A DNA stretch of 64,000 nucleotides from Crocinitomicaceae bacterium (GTDB lineage Bacteria; Bacteroidota; Bacteroidia; Flavobacteriales_D; Crocinitomicaceae), in contig JAGOBK010000004.1 in the NCBI GenBank assembly GCA_017983465.1, forward strand, positions 1 through 64,000, in the 5' to 3' direction. A program made the translations under genes and the position numbers. Below, one piece after another: positions 52,821-61,112 of this stretch. How positions within the stretch are numbered: position 1 is the stretch's first letter; each line of letters opens with the position of its first letter. Below the pieces are notes generated by a model, which was not told where the DNA came from, searched no databases, and saw only the letters and a program-made list of their open reading frames with translations.

Positions 52821-55319
52821 TTATTTTTTGTCACAACATGCTTTTTTATCTTTTGCACATTCGTTAGCATTTCCTAACCATTTACCGTCTTTTCCGTAGT
52901 GAGCCATGCAAATTGCTTTCTCTTCAGGTGAACATCCTTTTTCGTCACACATTTTAGCGCATTCGTCTTTCGACATTTTTGCACATTCATTCATGTCACA
53001 TTTAGTGTTCATGTTTCCTTCATGGCACATTTCCATTCCTTCATGACACATTTTGTTGTCACTAGTGCACATGTCATTTGACATACATTTTCCATCACGC
53101 ATTTCGCATGTTGCTTTGTTACTGTCGCATCCACCTTTTTCTTCTGCGCCATTTCCTAAGATTGGAGCAATCACTAATCCAATTAAACATGTCAATTTGA
53201 TTAAGATGTTCATTGAAGGACCAGAAGTATCTTTGAATGGATCTCCTACTGTATCACCAGTTACTGCTGCTTTGTGGGCGTCAGAACCTTTGTATGTCAT
53301 TTCACCGTTGATTTCAACACCAGCTTCGAATGATTTCTTTGCGTTATCCCAAGCGCCACCAGCGTTGTTTTGGAATACTGCCCAAAGTACACCAGATACG
53401 GTAACTCCAGCCATATATCCACCCAACATCTCAGCGATTAATTGGTTGCTGTATCCTAATAACATCGGCAATGTTGCAATCAAAATTGGGAAACCAATGG
53501 TTAAGATTCCTGGCAACATCATTTCACGTAATGCAGCTTTTGTAGAAATTTCTACACATTTACCATATTCAGGTTTTCCTGTACCTTCCATGATACCTGG
53601 AATTTCTTTAAACTGACGACGAACTTCGTACACCATGTCCATGGCAGCTTTACCAACTGAATTCATTGCTAATGCAGAGAATACAACTGGAATCATTCCA
53701 CCAACGAATAACATCGCTAATACAGGAGCTTTAAAGATGTTGATTCCATCAATACCTGTGAATGTTACGTAAGCAGCGAACAAAGCTAATGAAGTCAATG
53801 CTGCAGATGCAATCGCAAATCCTTTACCAGTTGCAGCTGTTGTATTTCCAACTGAATCTAAAATATCTGTGCGTTGACGAACTTCTTTTGGTAACTCGCT
53901 CATTTCAGCGATTCCACCAGCGTTATCTGAGATAGGTCCGAATGCATCAATTGCTAATTGCATAGCTGTTGTAGCCATCATTGCTGATGCAGCTAAAGCA
54001 ACACCGTAGAATCCAGCTAATGCGTAAGATCCCCAGATTGCACCAGCAAACAATAGAACTGTTGGGAATGTTGAAATCATTCCAGTTGCTAAACCAGCGA
54101 TTACGTTTGTTCCAGCACCTGTTGATGATTTTTGAACGATTTTCAAAACTGGTTTTGTACCTAATCCTGTGTAGTATTCAGTAACGGATGAAATAACACC
54201 ACCAACAACTAATCCAACGATAGTTGCGAAGAATACACGCATAGAAGAAATTTCTTGAAGTCCTTCACCGAAGAATTCCATGGACATTTTAGCAGGTAAC
54301 ATCCATGTTACTAGTACGTAACATGCAACAGCTGTTAGAGCGATTGACACCCAGTTTCCAAGGTTTAAAGCTCCCTGAACTTGTTTTTCTTTTGCATCAT
54401 TGCTTGTAATACGAACAAGCATCGTTCCTATGATGGAGAAAATGATTCCAAATCCTGCGATTGCCATTGGCAATAAGATTGGTCCGATTCCACCGAAAGC
54501 ATCTTCGATACTTCCACCCATGTCTTTGATCACATAGTTACCAAGAACCATTGCAGCTAATACAGTTGCCACGTAAGAACCAAATAAATCGGCACCCATT
54601 CCGGCAACGTCACCTACGTTATCACCTACGTTGTCTGCGATTGTTGCAGGGTTACGAGGATCATCTTCTGGGATACCAGCTTCTACTTTTCCAACAAGGT
54701 CAGCACCAACGTCAGCAGCTTTTGTATAAATACCTCCACCAACACGTGCAAATAATGCGATTGATTCAGCTCCTAATGAGAATCCTGCCAATGTTTCAAG
54801 AACGATTGTCATATCCTCAGTACTTGTCCATTTACCTCCCATGAAGAAGTGAAAGAAGAAGATAAAGAAAGCTGTAAGACCTAAAACGGCTAATCCTGCA
54901 ACTCCAAGACCCATAACAGTACCACCACCGAAAGAAACTTTCAATGCTTGTGGTAAACTTGTACGTGCGGCTTGTGTTGTACGAACATTAGTTTTGGTTG
55001 CAATTTTCATCCCCATGTTTCCTGCCAATGCAGAGAAGATAGCTCCAAAAACAAAAGCGATGATGATTAATAAATGGGTTTTAACACCAGGAACAAATGT
55101 GATTCCAGCTAAAACTACACTAGCGATTAGCACGAAAACGGCTAAAAGTCTATATTCTGCTTTAAGGAAAGCAAGTGCTCCTTCGTAGATGTAATCTGAA
55201 ATTTCTTTCATTTTTCCATCTCCTGCATCTTGTTTCAATACCCAAGCTCTTTTCATTGCCATAAATAGCAATCCGATAACGGCCATTACGATAGGCACAT
55301 AAATCATCATTGATTCCAT
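52821..55319 (-). CDS. hppA: Membrane-bound pyrophosphatase with Cys/Met-rich C-terminal tail
   Basis: 832 aa. The body (about 1-725) has some 16 membrane helices and the pyrophosphate site DVGADLVGKVEAGIPEDDPR, then NPATIADNVGDNVGDVAG. GNTTAATGKG has alanine where K+-independent enzymes have lysine, so it should be K+-dependent; whether it pumps H+ or Na+ cannot be read safely. The last about 107 residues (726-832) are a separate polar tail with 15 cysteines and 11 methionines (spaced CxxxM/MCHEGM patterns, ending ACCDKK), absent from standard family members. In known structures the C-terminus lies outside the cytoplasm. Confidence 0.93.
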   Translation of the reverse strand: MESMMIYVPIVMAVIGLLFMAMKRAWVLKQDAGDGKMKEISDYIYEGALAFLKAEYRLLAVFVLIASVVLAGITFVPGVKTHLLIIIAFVFGAIFSALAGNMGMKIATKTNVRTTQAARTSLPQALKVSFGGGTVMGLGVAGLAVLGLTAFFIFFFHFFMGGKWTSTEDMTIVLETLAGFSLGAESIALFARVGGGIYTKAADVGADLVGKVEAGIPEDDPRNPATIADNVGDNVGDVAGMGADLFGSYVATVLAAMVLGNYVIKDMGGSIEDAFGGIGPILLPMAIAGFGIIFSIIGTMLVRITSNDAKEKQVQGALNLGNWVSIALTAVACYVLVTWMLPAKMSMEFFGEGLQEISSMRVFFATIVGLVVGGVISSVTEYYTGLGTKPVLKIVQKSSTGAGTNVIAGLATGMISTFPTVLLFAGAIWGSYALAGFYGVALAASAMMATTAMQLAIDAFGPISDNAGGIAEMSELPKEVRQRTDILDSVGNTTAATGKGFAIASAALTSLALFAAYVTFTGIDGINIFKAPVLAMLFVGGMIPVVFSALAMNSVGKAAMDMVYEVRRQFKEIPGIMEGTGKPEYGKCVEISTKAALREMMLPGILTIGFPILIATLPMLLGYSNQLIAEMLGGYMAGVTVSGVLWAVFQNNAGGAWDNAKKSFEAGVEINGEMTYKGSDAHKAAVTGDTVGDPFKDTSGPSMNILIKLTCLIGLVIAPILGNGAEEKGGCDSNKATCEMRDGKCMSNDMCTSDNKMCHEGMEMCHEGNMNTKCDMNECAKMSKDECAKMCDEKGCSPEEKAICMAHYGKDGKWLGNANECAKDKKACCDKK

Positions 55320-55353
55320 ACTAATTTGTTAATTTGTTAAAATTTTACGCAGG

Positions 55354-55361
55354 CAAAAATA
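55354..55361 (-). promoter_or_regulatory. -7 box TATTTTTG of hppA
   Basis: Perfect TAnnTTTG on the minus strand, 34 bases before the hppA ATG. Confidence 0.5.
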
Positions 55362-55415
55362 GAGTTTTCCGCCATGGTATGCAAATACGTAAGAAAAAAA
55401 TAAGGGTTACGTTTT

Positions 55416-55712
55416 TTATAAAACTGCTTGAATTTTAGCCTTTAAAGTTGCCAATGGAAAAGCGCCACTTTCGCGCCAAAGTACCTCGCTGTTTTTAAAT
55501 AGCACAAATGTTGGAACACCTCTAACTTTGAAGCGTGCAGCAACATCTTGATTTTTATCGACATCGATCTTAAGAATACGGATTTTAGACCCCATTTGCT
55601 TTTTAAGGTCTTCCAAAATAGGAGACATTGTTTTACATGGTCCACACCAAGTTGCATGGAAGTCAACTAAGGTTGGAATTTCGGACTTGATGATATCATT
55701 GAATTTTCCCAT
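55416..55712 (-). CDS. trxA: Thioredoxin
   Basis: 98 aa, slightly short. The active site WCGPCK, the buried DF before it (LVDFHATWCGPC), KIDVDKNQDVAARFKV and the cis-proline VRGVPTFVLF are all intact. No signal peptide, so it is a cytoplasmic disulfide reductant; fRMsr, MsrB and Bcp in this window are likely clients. A promoter box ends four bases before the ATG. Confidence 0.94.
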   Translation of the reverse strand: MGKFNDIIKSEIPTLVDFHATWCGPCKTMSPILEDLKKQMGSKIRILKIDVDKNQDVAARFKVRGVPTFVLFKNSEVLWRESGAFPLATLKAKIQAVL

Positions 55713-55716
55713 AGTG

Positions 55717-55724
55717 CAAAGTTA
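55717..55724 (-). promoter_or_regulatory. -7 box TAACTTTG, four bases before thioredoxin ATG
   Basis: Perfect TAnnTTTG on the minus strand, with a TTG 17 bases further upstream. Predicted leaderless transcript. Confidence 0.6.
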
Positions 55725-55760
55725 AGAATCCGATATGAACGCAAGTGTAACATATGCGAC

Positions 55761-55790
55761 AAAAAAAAGGCAGATGTAAATCTGCCTTTT
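55761..55790 (-). terminator. Terminator of the Ig-like lipoprotein gene
   Basis: AAAAGGCAGAT / ATCTGCCTTTT hairpin (55765-55790) with a long T run on the minus strand, between the lipoprotein stop and the thioredoxin promoter. Confidence 0.9.
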
Positions 55791-55810
55791 CAAATGAAGT
55801 TAAAAGAAAC

Positions 55811-56518
55811 TTATTGTTTGACGTAAGTTGCTGTACATGTTCCAGAACCTCCAATGAATGGAGCATTGTTGTCATACGTATATGTGATAACAATGATATT
55901 CCCTTGATCATTCATTGTCCCTGTTCCAGAGTAAGTGATTTGACCAATCGTTGCATCAACGGTTTGTTGAGGGATATTCACATTCGAACCGCTAATGGTA
56001 GCTGTTGCCGTTCCTCCAATTAAATTAAACATATTGTCAATGTTTAATGAAGTAACGTTACTTCCAGCAGAAATAACTGGAGCAGAGGCAAGTGGGAAAG
56101 CAGTTGCTCCACAATCGCTAGAAAGGCTCCATGATACTAACCAATTATCTTGTCCAATCACCACATTTACGGTGCGTTGTGCAGTAGTTGTTCCGTTAGC
56201 ATTTGTTGCAGTGTAGGTAACTGTGTATGTTCCTTTATTCGCTGTGTTTACTGTGCTGGTTGTCGTTACGGTAACGGCTGATCCATCTTTGTTCGTTGCA
56301 GTTGCACCGGCATCCGTGTATGTTGTACCAACGTTCACGTTGACTGTCGCATTGCCATTTAACGTAATGGTTGGAGCATAAAGACAGGTTCCATCGTCCT
56401 TTTTTGCGGCACTATTAAAATTTGATGCTGTACTATCTGTGCATCCTTTCTTTTTACAACCGGTGTTCGTTGTCATGACAATGGCACTCAGTAGAAATAG
56501 ACCAATAATTTTTTTCAT
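55811..56518 (-). CDS. Lipoprotein with DUF5011/Ig-like domain
   Basis: 235 aa. The lipobox TNTGC (Cys21) is followed by the short GCTDSTASNFNSAAKKDDGTC motif, known from many Bacteroidetes surface proteins, and a DUF5011-type Ig-like domain (about 50-120; NVGTTYTDAGATATNKDGS, GTYTVTYTATNANG). The rest is threonine- and glycine-rich beta structure with two cysteines likely to pair. Role unknown; expected at the outer membrane or cell surface. Confidence 0.85.
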   Translation of the reverse strand: MKKIIGLFLLSAIVMTTNTGCKKKGCTDSTASNFNSAAKKDDGTCLYAPTITLNGNATVNVNVGTTYTDAGATATNKDGSAVTVTTTSTVNTANKGTYTVTYTATNANGTTTAQRTVNVVIGQDNWLVSWSLSSDCGATAFPLASAPVISAGSNVTSLNIDNMFNLIGGTATATISGSNVNIPQQTVDATIGQITYSGTGTMNDQGNIIVITYTYDNNAPFIGGSGTCTATYVKQ

Positions 56519-56565
56519 GGTTAATTAGTTTTTGATTGAAACCAAAAATAGCGAAATATTTGATC

Positions 56566-56596
56566 AAAAAAAAACGGCATCCTAAGACGCCGTTTT
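56566..56596 (-). terminator. Terminator of recA
   Basis: AAAACGGC / GCCGTTTT stem (56571-56578 / 56589-56596), ten-base loop, nine T on the minus strand, 18 bases after the recA stop. Confidence 0.85.
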
Positions 56597-56614
56597 CAAC
56601 CAAACGATATGCAC

Positions 56615-57649
56615 TTAGTCCTGTAACACCTCTTCGTTAGAAGCGGGTGAGCCAAGAGCTTTTTTAATTTTCTCTTCTAATTCTTCTGCTAATGCTGGAT
56701 TATCCATTAAAATCGATTTAATCGAATCACGTCCTTGTCCAAGTTTTGTTTCTCCGTAAGAGAACCAAGAACCACTTTTCTTCAAGATGTTTAGGTCCAC
56801 CCCAAGATCGATGATTTCACCAATTTTTGAAATTCCTTCACCATACATGATGTCGAATTCTGCTTTTCTAAACGGTGGAGCAACTTTGTTTTTAACCACT
56901 TTTACTTTTACTCGGTTACCCATTACTTCATCTCCCTCTTTAATTTGAGCAGCACGGCGAATGTCGATACGTACAGAAGAGTAAAATTTCAAAGCGTTAC
57001 CTCCGGTAGTTGTCTCTGGATTTCCAAACATCACACCAATTTTATCACGTAATTGATTGATGAAAATACAACAACAGCCTGCTTTATTGATCGAACCTGT
57101 CAGTTTGCGCAAAGCTTTTGACATCAAACGAGCTTGAAGTCCCATTTGAGAATCTCCCATTTCTCCTTCAATTTCCGCTTTTGGAGTTAAAGCTGCTACT
57201 GAGTCAATAACAATTAAATCGATGGCACCTGAACGAATCAAATTATCTGCAATTTCCAATGCTTGTTCACCGTTGTCCGGTTGAGAAATCAATAAGTTAG
57301 CAACGTCTACGCCTAATTTCTGTGCGTAGAATTGATCAAAGGCATGTTCCGCATCGATAAAAGCGGCGATTCCACCTTGTTTCTGTACTTCTGCAATCGC
57401 GTGAATTGCCAAGGTTGTTTTACCTGATGACTCTGGACCATAGATTTCAACAACGCGTCCTTTTGGATAGCCGTTGATTCCTAATGCTAGATCAAGAGTA
57501 ATGGATCCGGTTGGAATCACTTCCACTTTTTCCACAGGAGAATCTCCTAGTTTCATGACTGAACCTTTTCCAAAGGTTTTGTCTAATTTCTCCATCGTTA
57601 ATTGGAGCGCTTTTAATTTTTCTGCGTTTTGTTCTTTTGACTTTGACAT
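56615..57649 (-). CDS. recA: Recombinase A
   Basis: 344 aa. Walker [10 protein letters not shown], Walker [12 protein letters not shown]1 [18 protein letters not shown] and L2 region [22 protein letters not shown] are canonical. It coats single-stranded DNA for strand exchange and triggers LexA-type cleavage. No obvious LexA box was identified in the 60-base leader. It is monocistronic, with a promoter box 45 bases upstream and a terminator behind. Confidence 0.98.
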   Translation of the reverse strand: MSKSKEQNAEKLKALQLTMEKLDKTFGKGSVMKLGDSPVEKVEVIPTGSITLDLALGINGYPKGRVVEIYGPESSGKTTLAIHAIAEVQKQGGIAAFIDAEHAFDQFYAQKLGVDVANLLISQPDNGEQALEIADNLIRSGAIDLIVIDSVAALTPKAEIEGEMGDSQMGLQARLMSKALRKLTGSINKAGCCCIFINQLRDKIGVMFGNPETTTGGNALKFYSSVRIDIRRAAQIKEGDEVMGNRVKVKVVKNKVAPPFRKAEFDIMYGEGISKIGEIIDLGVDLNILKKSGSWFSYGETKLGQGRDSIKSILMDNPALAEELEEKIKKALGSPASNEEVLQD

Positions 57650-57694
57650 ATCGTTTGTGTTTGTTGAGTTGGTTGACTCGGTTATTAATTTCTA

Positions 57695-57702
57695 CAAATG
57701 TA
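57695..57702 (-). promoter_or_regulatory. -7 box TACATTTG of recA
   Basis: Perfect TAnnTTTG on the minus strand, 45 bases before the recA ATG. Confidence 0.5.
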
Positions 57703-57731
57703 AGAGCGGATGTTCGTAAACTATTTACGAA

Positions 57732-58202
57732 CTAAATAGCGGAATTGTAAATTGCTAAAATTTCACTCGAATGGTTCTTTGTGTTTGGTTTTTCGATAAC
57801 AGAAATAAGCACGCCTGATTCATCGAATAAAAATGTGGTACGGTGAATTCCATCGTAAATTTTCCCCATGAATTTTTTCTCGCCCCAAACACCGAATAAA
57901 TTCAATAGTACTTTATCCGTATCCGCAATTAACGGAAACGGCAAATTGAATTTATCAATAAACTTTTTGTGTGAAGAGACGCTGTCCGCACTAACGCCAA
58001 GGATGGCAATATTATTTTCGGTTAACAATGAATAGTCATCGCGAAGACTACATGCTTGTGCAGTACATCCAGGTGTGTTGTCTTTTGGATAAAAATAAAT
58101 CACTAAACGTTTTCCATTGAAGCTAGTTGCGTTCAATTCTTCTCCATTTTGATCGATTCCCGTAAATGCAGGAAGTACTGATCCGATGCTGAGTTTATTC
58201 AT
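57732..58202 (-). CDS. bcp: Thioredoxin-dependent thiol peroxidase (Bcp)
   Basis: 156 aa, an atypical 2-Cys peroxiredoxin. The peroxidatic cysteine lies in PKDNTPGCTAQACSLRDDY, which also supplies the resolving cysteine five residues on; the catalytic arginine is in the later GIHRTTFLFDESG. It reduces hydroperoxides using thioredoxin. Cytoplasmic. Confidence 0.95.
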   Translation of the reverse strand: MNKLSIGSVLPAFTGIDQNGEELNATSFNGKRLVIYFYPKDNTPGCTAQACSLRDDYSLLTENNIAILGVSADSVSSHKKFIDKFNLPFPLIADTDKVLLNLFGVWGEKKFMGKIYDGIHRTTFLFDESGVLISVIEKPNTKNHSSEILAIYNSAI

Positions 58203-58302
58203 AATGCGTAAATACTAATCGTTAAAAAGATTAAAAACTAATCAAAAGTAGAAACTATTCTTCAATATCAAAACATAATCTGAAAAAATGTTTTAAAAAA
58301 GA

Positions 58303-58683
58303 TTAATTTTTAATCAAACGATATAGAAATACGCACAAACTAATGATGGTGATGAATCCTCCAATCGGAGTAATCGGACCGATGATACCCGTTGGAATTT
58401 GCAAAGATTTAAAGGTGATTAGGAGGTAAATCGACACGCAAAATAAAAGCATTCCAATAAACATCGCTGTTAATAGGCTTTTTAACGGAAAGGAAAAGCG
58501 ATCAGCGTTTAATGCAATAATAAAAATACCCATTGATAGAAATCCTTGGTAACGCACAGCGACTTCAAATGAATTGAATTGAGCTTCGTCCAAAATACCC
58601 TTTAGTGCATGCGCCCCCAATGCACCAAGAACAATCGAAACCATGATTGCTAATCCCGAGAAAAAAACGAATTGTTTTTGCAT
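58303..58683 (-). CDS. DUF423 membrane protein
   Basis: 126 aa with four membrane helices. The family start GALGAHALKGILDE and GFLSMGIFIIALN are present, and the C-terminal helix pair ends GGFITIISLCVFLYRL. DUF423 proteins are small inner-membrane proteins of unknown function. It stands alone between bcp and a divergent lipoprotein gene. Confidence 0.88.
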   Translation of the reverse strand: MQKQFVFFSGLAIMVSIVLGALGAHALKGILDEAQFNSFEVAVRYQGFLSMGIFIIALNADRFSFPLKSLLTAMFIGMLLFCVSIYLLITFKSLQIPTGIIGPITPIGGFITIISLCVFLYRLIKN

Positions 58684-58722
58684 ATGGCGAAGGTCTGAAA
58701 AATTCTACTCATATCAAATATG

Positions 58723-58730
58723 TATCTTTG
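58723..58730 (+). promoter_or_regulatory. -7 box TATCTTTG, four bases before ATG
   Basis: Perfect TAnnTTTG ending four bases before the ATG at 58735. It overlaps an upstream in-frame ATG (58720), which therefore cannot be in the mRNA if this promoter is used. Confidence 0.6.
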
Positions 58731-58734
58731 TAAA

Positions 58735-59289
58735 ATGAATCAGGTGAAATACTTTTTTTTATGTGCACTGTTCCTTGTTGCTTTGTCAAATTGCGACAAT
58801 GAATCTGATGTGAATAAAAATAGCTTTGATTATTTTCAATTTCAAGAACTTAATTTAGCGAAGTACGATATTCAAGCGAGAATAATGATTCCGGACGCAA
58901 CGGCAGGTATCGGAGCATCGTTTAAGCCAGAAGTTAAATACGATGAAGGTGGATATAAATGGAGCGTTTCTGTCGGAAGAAATTTTCAACTATTTATTGA
59001 AGACTACGGCGATAATTTATACCGTTTCGCTGAGTTTAAGAAGGACCTTCTCAAAGACCATAAAAAAACAAACTATTTTCAATTCGAAATGTTAAAAGAG
59101 GAGAAAGACGTTCTCGTCTACAGCAGAAAAGAAAAATCAAATTTCGTGAAGGATAAAAAACTGAGCTACCATATCTATGCCGTGAAGAAAATCAACGGTA
59201 TTTACTATGAAATTCAAAACAGAGAAATCGGCGACTCGAAAAAAGTTATTGATTTTATGTATCATTCAATCCAATCATTTCAACCTTAA
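58735..59289 (+). CDS. Hypothetical lipoprotein
   Basis: 184 aa from the second in-frame ATG, chosen because the first overlaps the promoter box. A hydrophobic signal ends at a lipobox-like LSNC (Cys20). The mature part is charged and shows no recognised domain (ATAGIGASFKPEVKYDEGG, then many Lys/Asp). It lies six bases upstream of the mrp gene on the same strand, so it may be in the same transcript, although no functional link is evident. Confidence 0.72.
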   Translation: MNQVKYFFLCALFLVALSNCDNESDVNKNSFDYFQFQELNLAKYDIQARIMIPDATAGIGASFKPEVKYDEGGYKWSVSVGRNFQLFIEDYGDNLYRFAEFKKDLLKDHKKTNYFQFEMLKEEKDVLVYSRKEKSNFVKDKKLSYHIYAVKKINGIYYEIQNREIGDSKKVIDFMYHSIQSFQP

Positions 59290-59295
59290 TTTCTT

Positions 59296-60369
59296 ATGGA
59301 ACTTACAAGAGAAAATGTTCTAAATACCCTTGGCAAAATTATTGAACCAGATCTTAAAAATGATTTGGTGAGCTTAAATCTTATCGATGAATTAGACTTA
59401 TCGGCAAATAAGATTTCCCTTACAGTTCAAATTTCGAATCCGGCACTTCATGCAAGAAAGCGCATGCAAGAAGCCATCGAGTTCAACCTGAAACGTATTT
59501 TTGGTGATGACGTCTCCATTTCTTGCGTAATTAAAGGAATGAGTATGGAAAGTAGAAGCGCTCGAAGAAAGATTCTTCCAGATGTCAAATACATTGTAGC
59601 CATCGCTTCTGGAAAAGGTGGAGTTGGAAAATCAACCATTACGGCAAATTTGGCTGGTGGACTCCAAAAACAGGGGTACAAAGTTGGAATCGTTGATGCG
59701 GATATTCATGGTCCTTCTATGCCCACCATGTTTGACTTAGTTGGTGAACGTCCTCAAATGGTTGATGTGGACGGACAAGGACTTATTCAACCCGTGGATG
59801 CCAAAGGAATCGGCGTTTTATCAATTGGATTTTTTACGGATCAAGATAATGCAGTCGTTTGGCGCGGGCCCATGGCTTCCAAAGCACTTACGCAATTATT
59901 TACGGATGCTCATTGGGGTGAGTTAGACTTTTTATTAGTTGACCTTCCTCCTGGAACTGGAGACATTCATTTATCCCTTGTTCAAACTGTTCCTTTGGAT
60001 GGTGTAGTTATTGTCAGTACTCCGCAGGAAGTTGCGTTAGCAGATGCTCGTCGAGGAATCAACATGTTCCAAATGGATACCTTGAAAGTTCCAGTAATCG
60101 GTGTGGTGGAAAATATGGCTTGGTTTACTCCAGCGGAATTACCAGAAAATAAATATTACATCTTTGGCCGCGACGGAGCGAAGAATTTAGCAAATGGAAT
60201 GAATGTTCCTTTCTTAGGTAGCATTCCATTGGTTCAAAGTGTTTGCGAAGCCGGTGATGCTGGTAGACCTGCTGTTTATCAGGAAAATACTCCCACTGCA
60301 TTGGCCTTTGATGAATTAGTTCATACCTTTGTTGACGAGCTAACAAAACTGAAAGCGAAAACTCTTTAG
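59296..60369 (+). CDS. Mrp/ApbC-type iron-sulfur carrier ATPase
   Basis: 357 aa. An N-terminal MIP18/DUF59 domain (1-90; VLNTLGKIIEPDLKNDLVSL) is fused to a deviant Walker P-loop ATPase: GKGGVGKSTITANLA, VDADIHGPSMPTMF, VDLPPGTGDIHLSL. The C-terminal CPxC that binds the bridging Fe-S cluster in most Mrp/Nbp35 proteins is not visible; the segment reads VVENMAWFTPAELPENKYY. Still, its position ahead of a NifU-type scaffold gene supports a role in Fe-S delivery. Confidence 0.93.
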   Translation: MELTRENVLNTLGKIIEPDLKNDLVSLNLIDELDLSANKISLTVQISNPALHARKRMQEAIEFNLKRIFGDDVSISCVIKGMSMESRSARRKILPDVKYIVAIASGKGGVGKSTITANLAGGLQKQGYKVGIVDADIHGPSMPTMFDLVGERPQMVDVDGQGLIQPVDAKGIGVLSIGFFTDQDNAVVWRGPMASKALTQLFTDAHWGELDFLLVDLPPGTGDIHLSLVQTVPLDGVVIVSTPQEVALADARRGINMFQMDTLKVPVIGVVENMAWFTPAELPENKYYIFGRDGAKNLANGMNVPFLGSIPLVQSVCEAGDAGRPAVYQENTPTALAFDELVHTFVDELTKLKAKTL

Positions 60370-60378
60370 AAGGAATTT

Positions 60379-60633
60379 ATGAACGAGCAACTAAAAGCAA
60401 CACTTTCAGAAAAAGTCAATGAAGCACTCAATCAACTTCGTCCATTTTTACATGCGGATGGAGGAGATATGGAACTTGTTGAGATTACGGACGATGCCAT
60501 TGTTCGTGTGAAATTAATTGGTTCTTGCTCAGATTGCTCCATGAGCCACATGACACTCAAAGGAGGTTTGGAAGAAGCATTGAAACAAGTGGCACCAGAG
60601 GTAAAAGGCGTCGAAGCAGTTCAAATGGCCTAA
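60379..60633 (+). CDS. NifU-like Fe-S scaffold (C-terminal domain type)
   Basis: 84 aa, consisting only of the NifU C-terminal domain. It shows RPFLHADGGDMELVEI and the cluster-binding CxxC in GSCSDCSMSHMTLKGGLEE. It binds a labile [4Fe-4S] cluster and passes it on; next to the Mrp ATPase gene it likely forms a delivery pair. Confidence 0.95.
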   Translation: MNEQLKATLSEKVNEALNQLRPFLHADGGDMELVEITDDAIVRVKLIGSCSDCSMSHMTLKGGLEEALKQVAPEVKGVEAVQMA

Positions 60634-60634
60634 C

Positions 60635-61108
60635 ATGAAAATCAAATTTTTGGTGCTTGGTAAAACGGCTTTCCCTGACGTAAAAGTTGGAGAGGACCGA
60701 TATTCCACTCGATTGCAACATTATTGCTCCTTCGAGCGTGTAGAGATTCCAGATGTAAAAAATCCCAAAGCTTTAAGCCAAGATCAACTAAAGAAAAAAG
60801 AAGGGGAGCTCATCCTAGCGAAGGTCATCCCAACGGATTTCCTCATACTGATGGATGAAAATGGCTTGCACCAAAGTTCCGTGGAATTCGCTCAATGGCT
60901 AGATAAAAAGCAAATGTCGGTCAATGGGAATTTGCTCTTTGTGATTGGTGGAGCCTATGGATTTAGCGAGTCGGTATACGAACGCGCGAATGCGAAATTG
61001 TCTTTGTCCAAAATGACCTTCTCCCATCAAATGGTTCGTATGATTTTCTTGGAACAACTTTACCGTGCCTATTCAATCTTAAAAGGGGAACCTTACCACC
61101 ATTCCTAG
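60635..61108 (+). CDS. rlmH: 23S rRNA (pseudouridine(1915)-N(3))-methyltransferase RlmH
   Basis: 157 aa, standard length. The SPOUT knot ends with the diagnostic FVIGGAYGFSESVYERAN, then LSLSKMTFSHQMVRMIFLEQ and YRAYSILKGEPYHH. It methylates pseudouridine 1915 in helix 69 of 23S rRNA on the 70S ribosome. One base separates it from the NifU-like gene. Confidence 0.97.
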   Translation: MKIKFLVLGKTAFPDVKVGEDRYSTRLQHYCSFERVEIPDVKNPKALSQDQLKKKEGELILAKVIPTDFLILMDENGLHQSSVEFAQWLDKKQMSVNGNLLFVIGGAYGFSESVYERANAKLSLSKMTFSHQMVRMIFLEQLYRAYSILKGEPYHHS

Positions 61109-61112
61109 TCAC

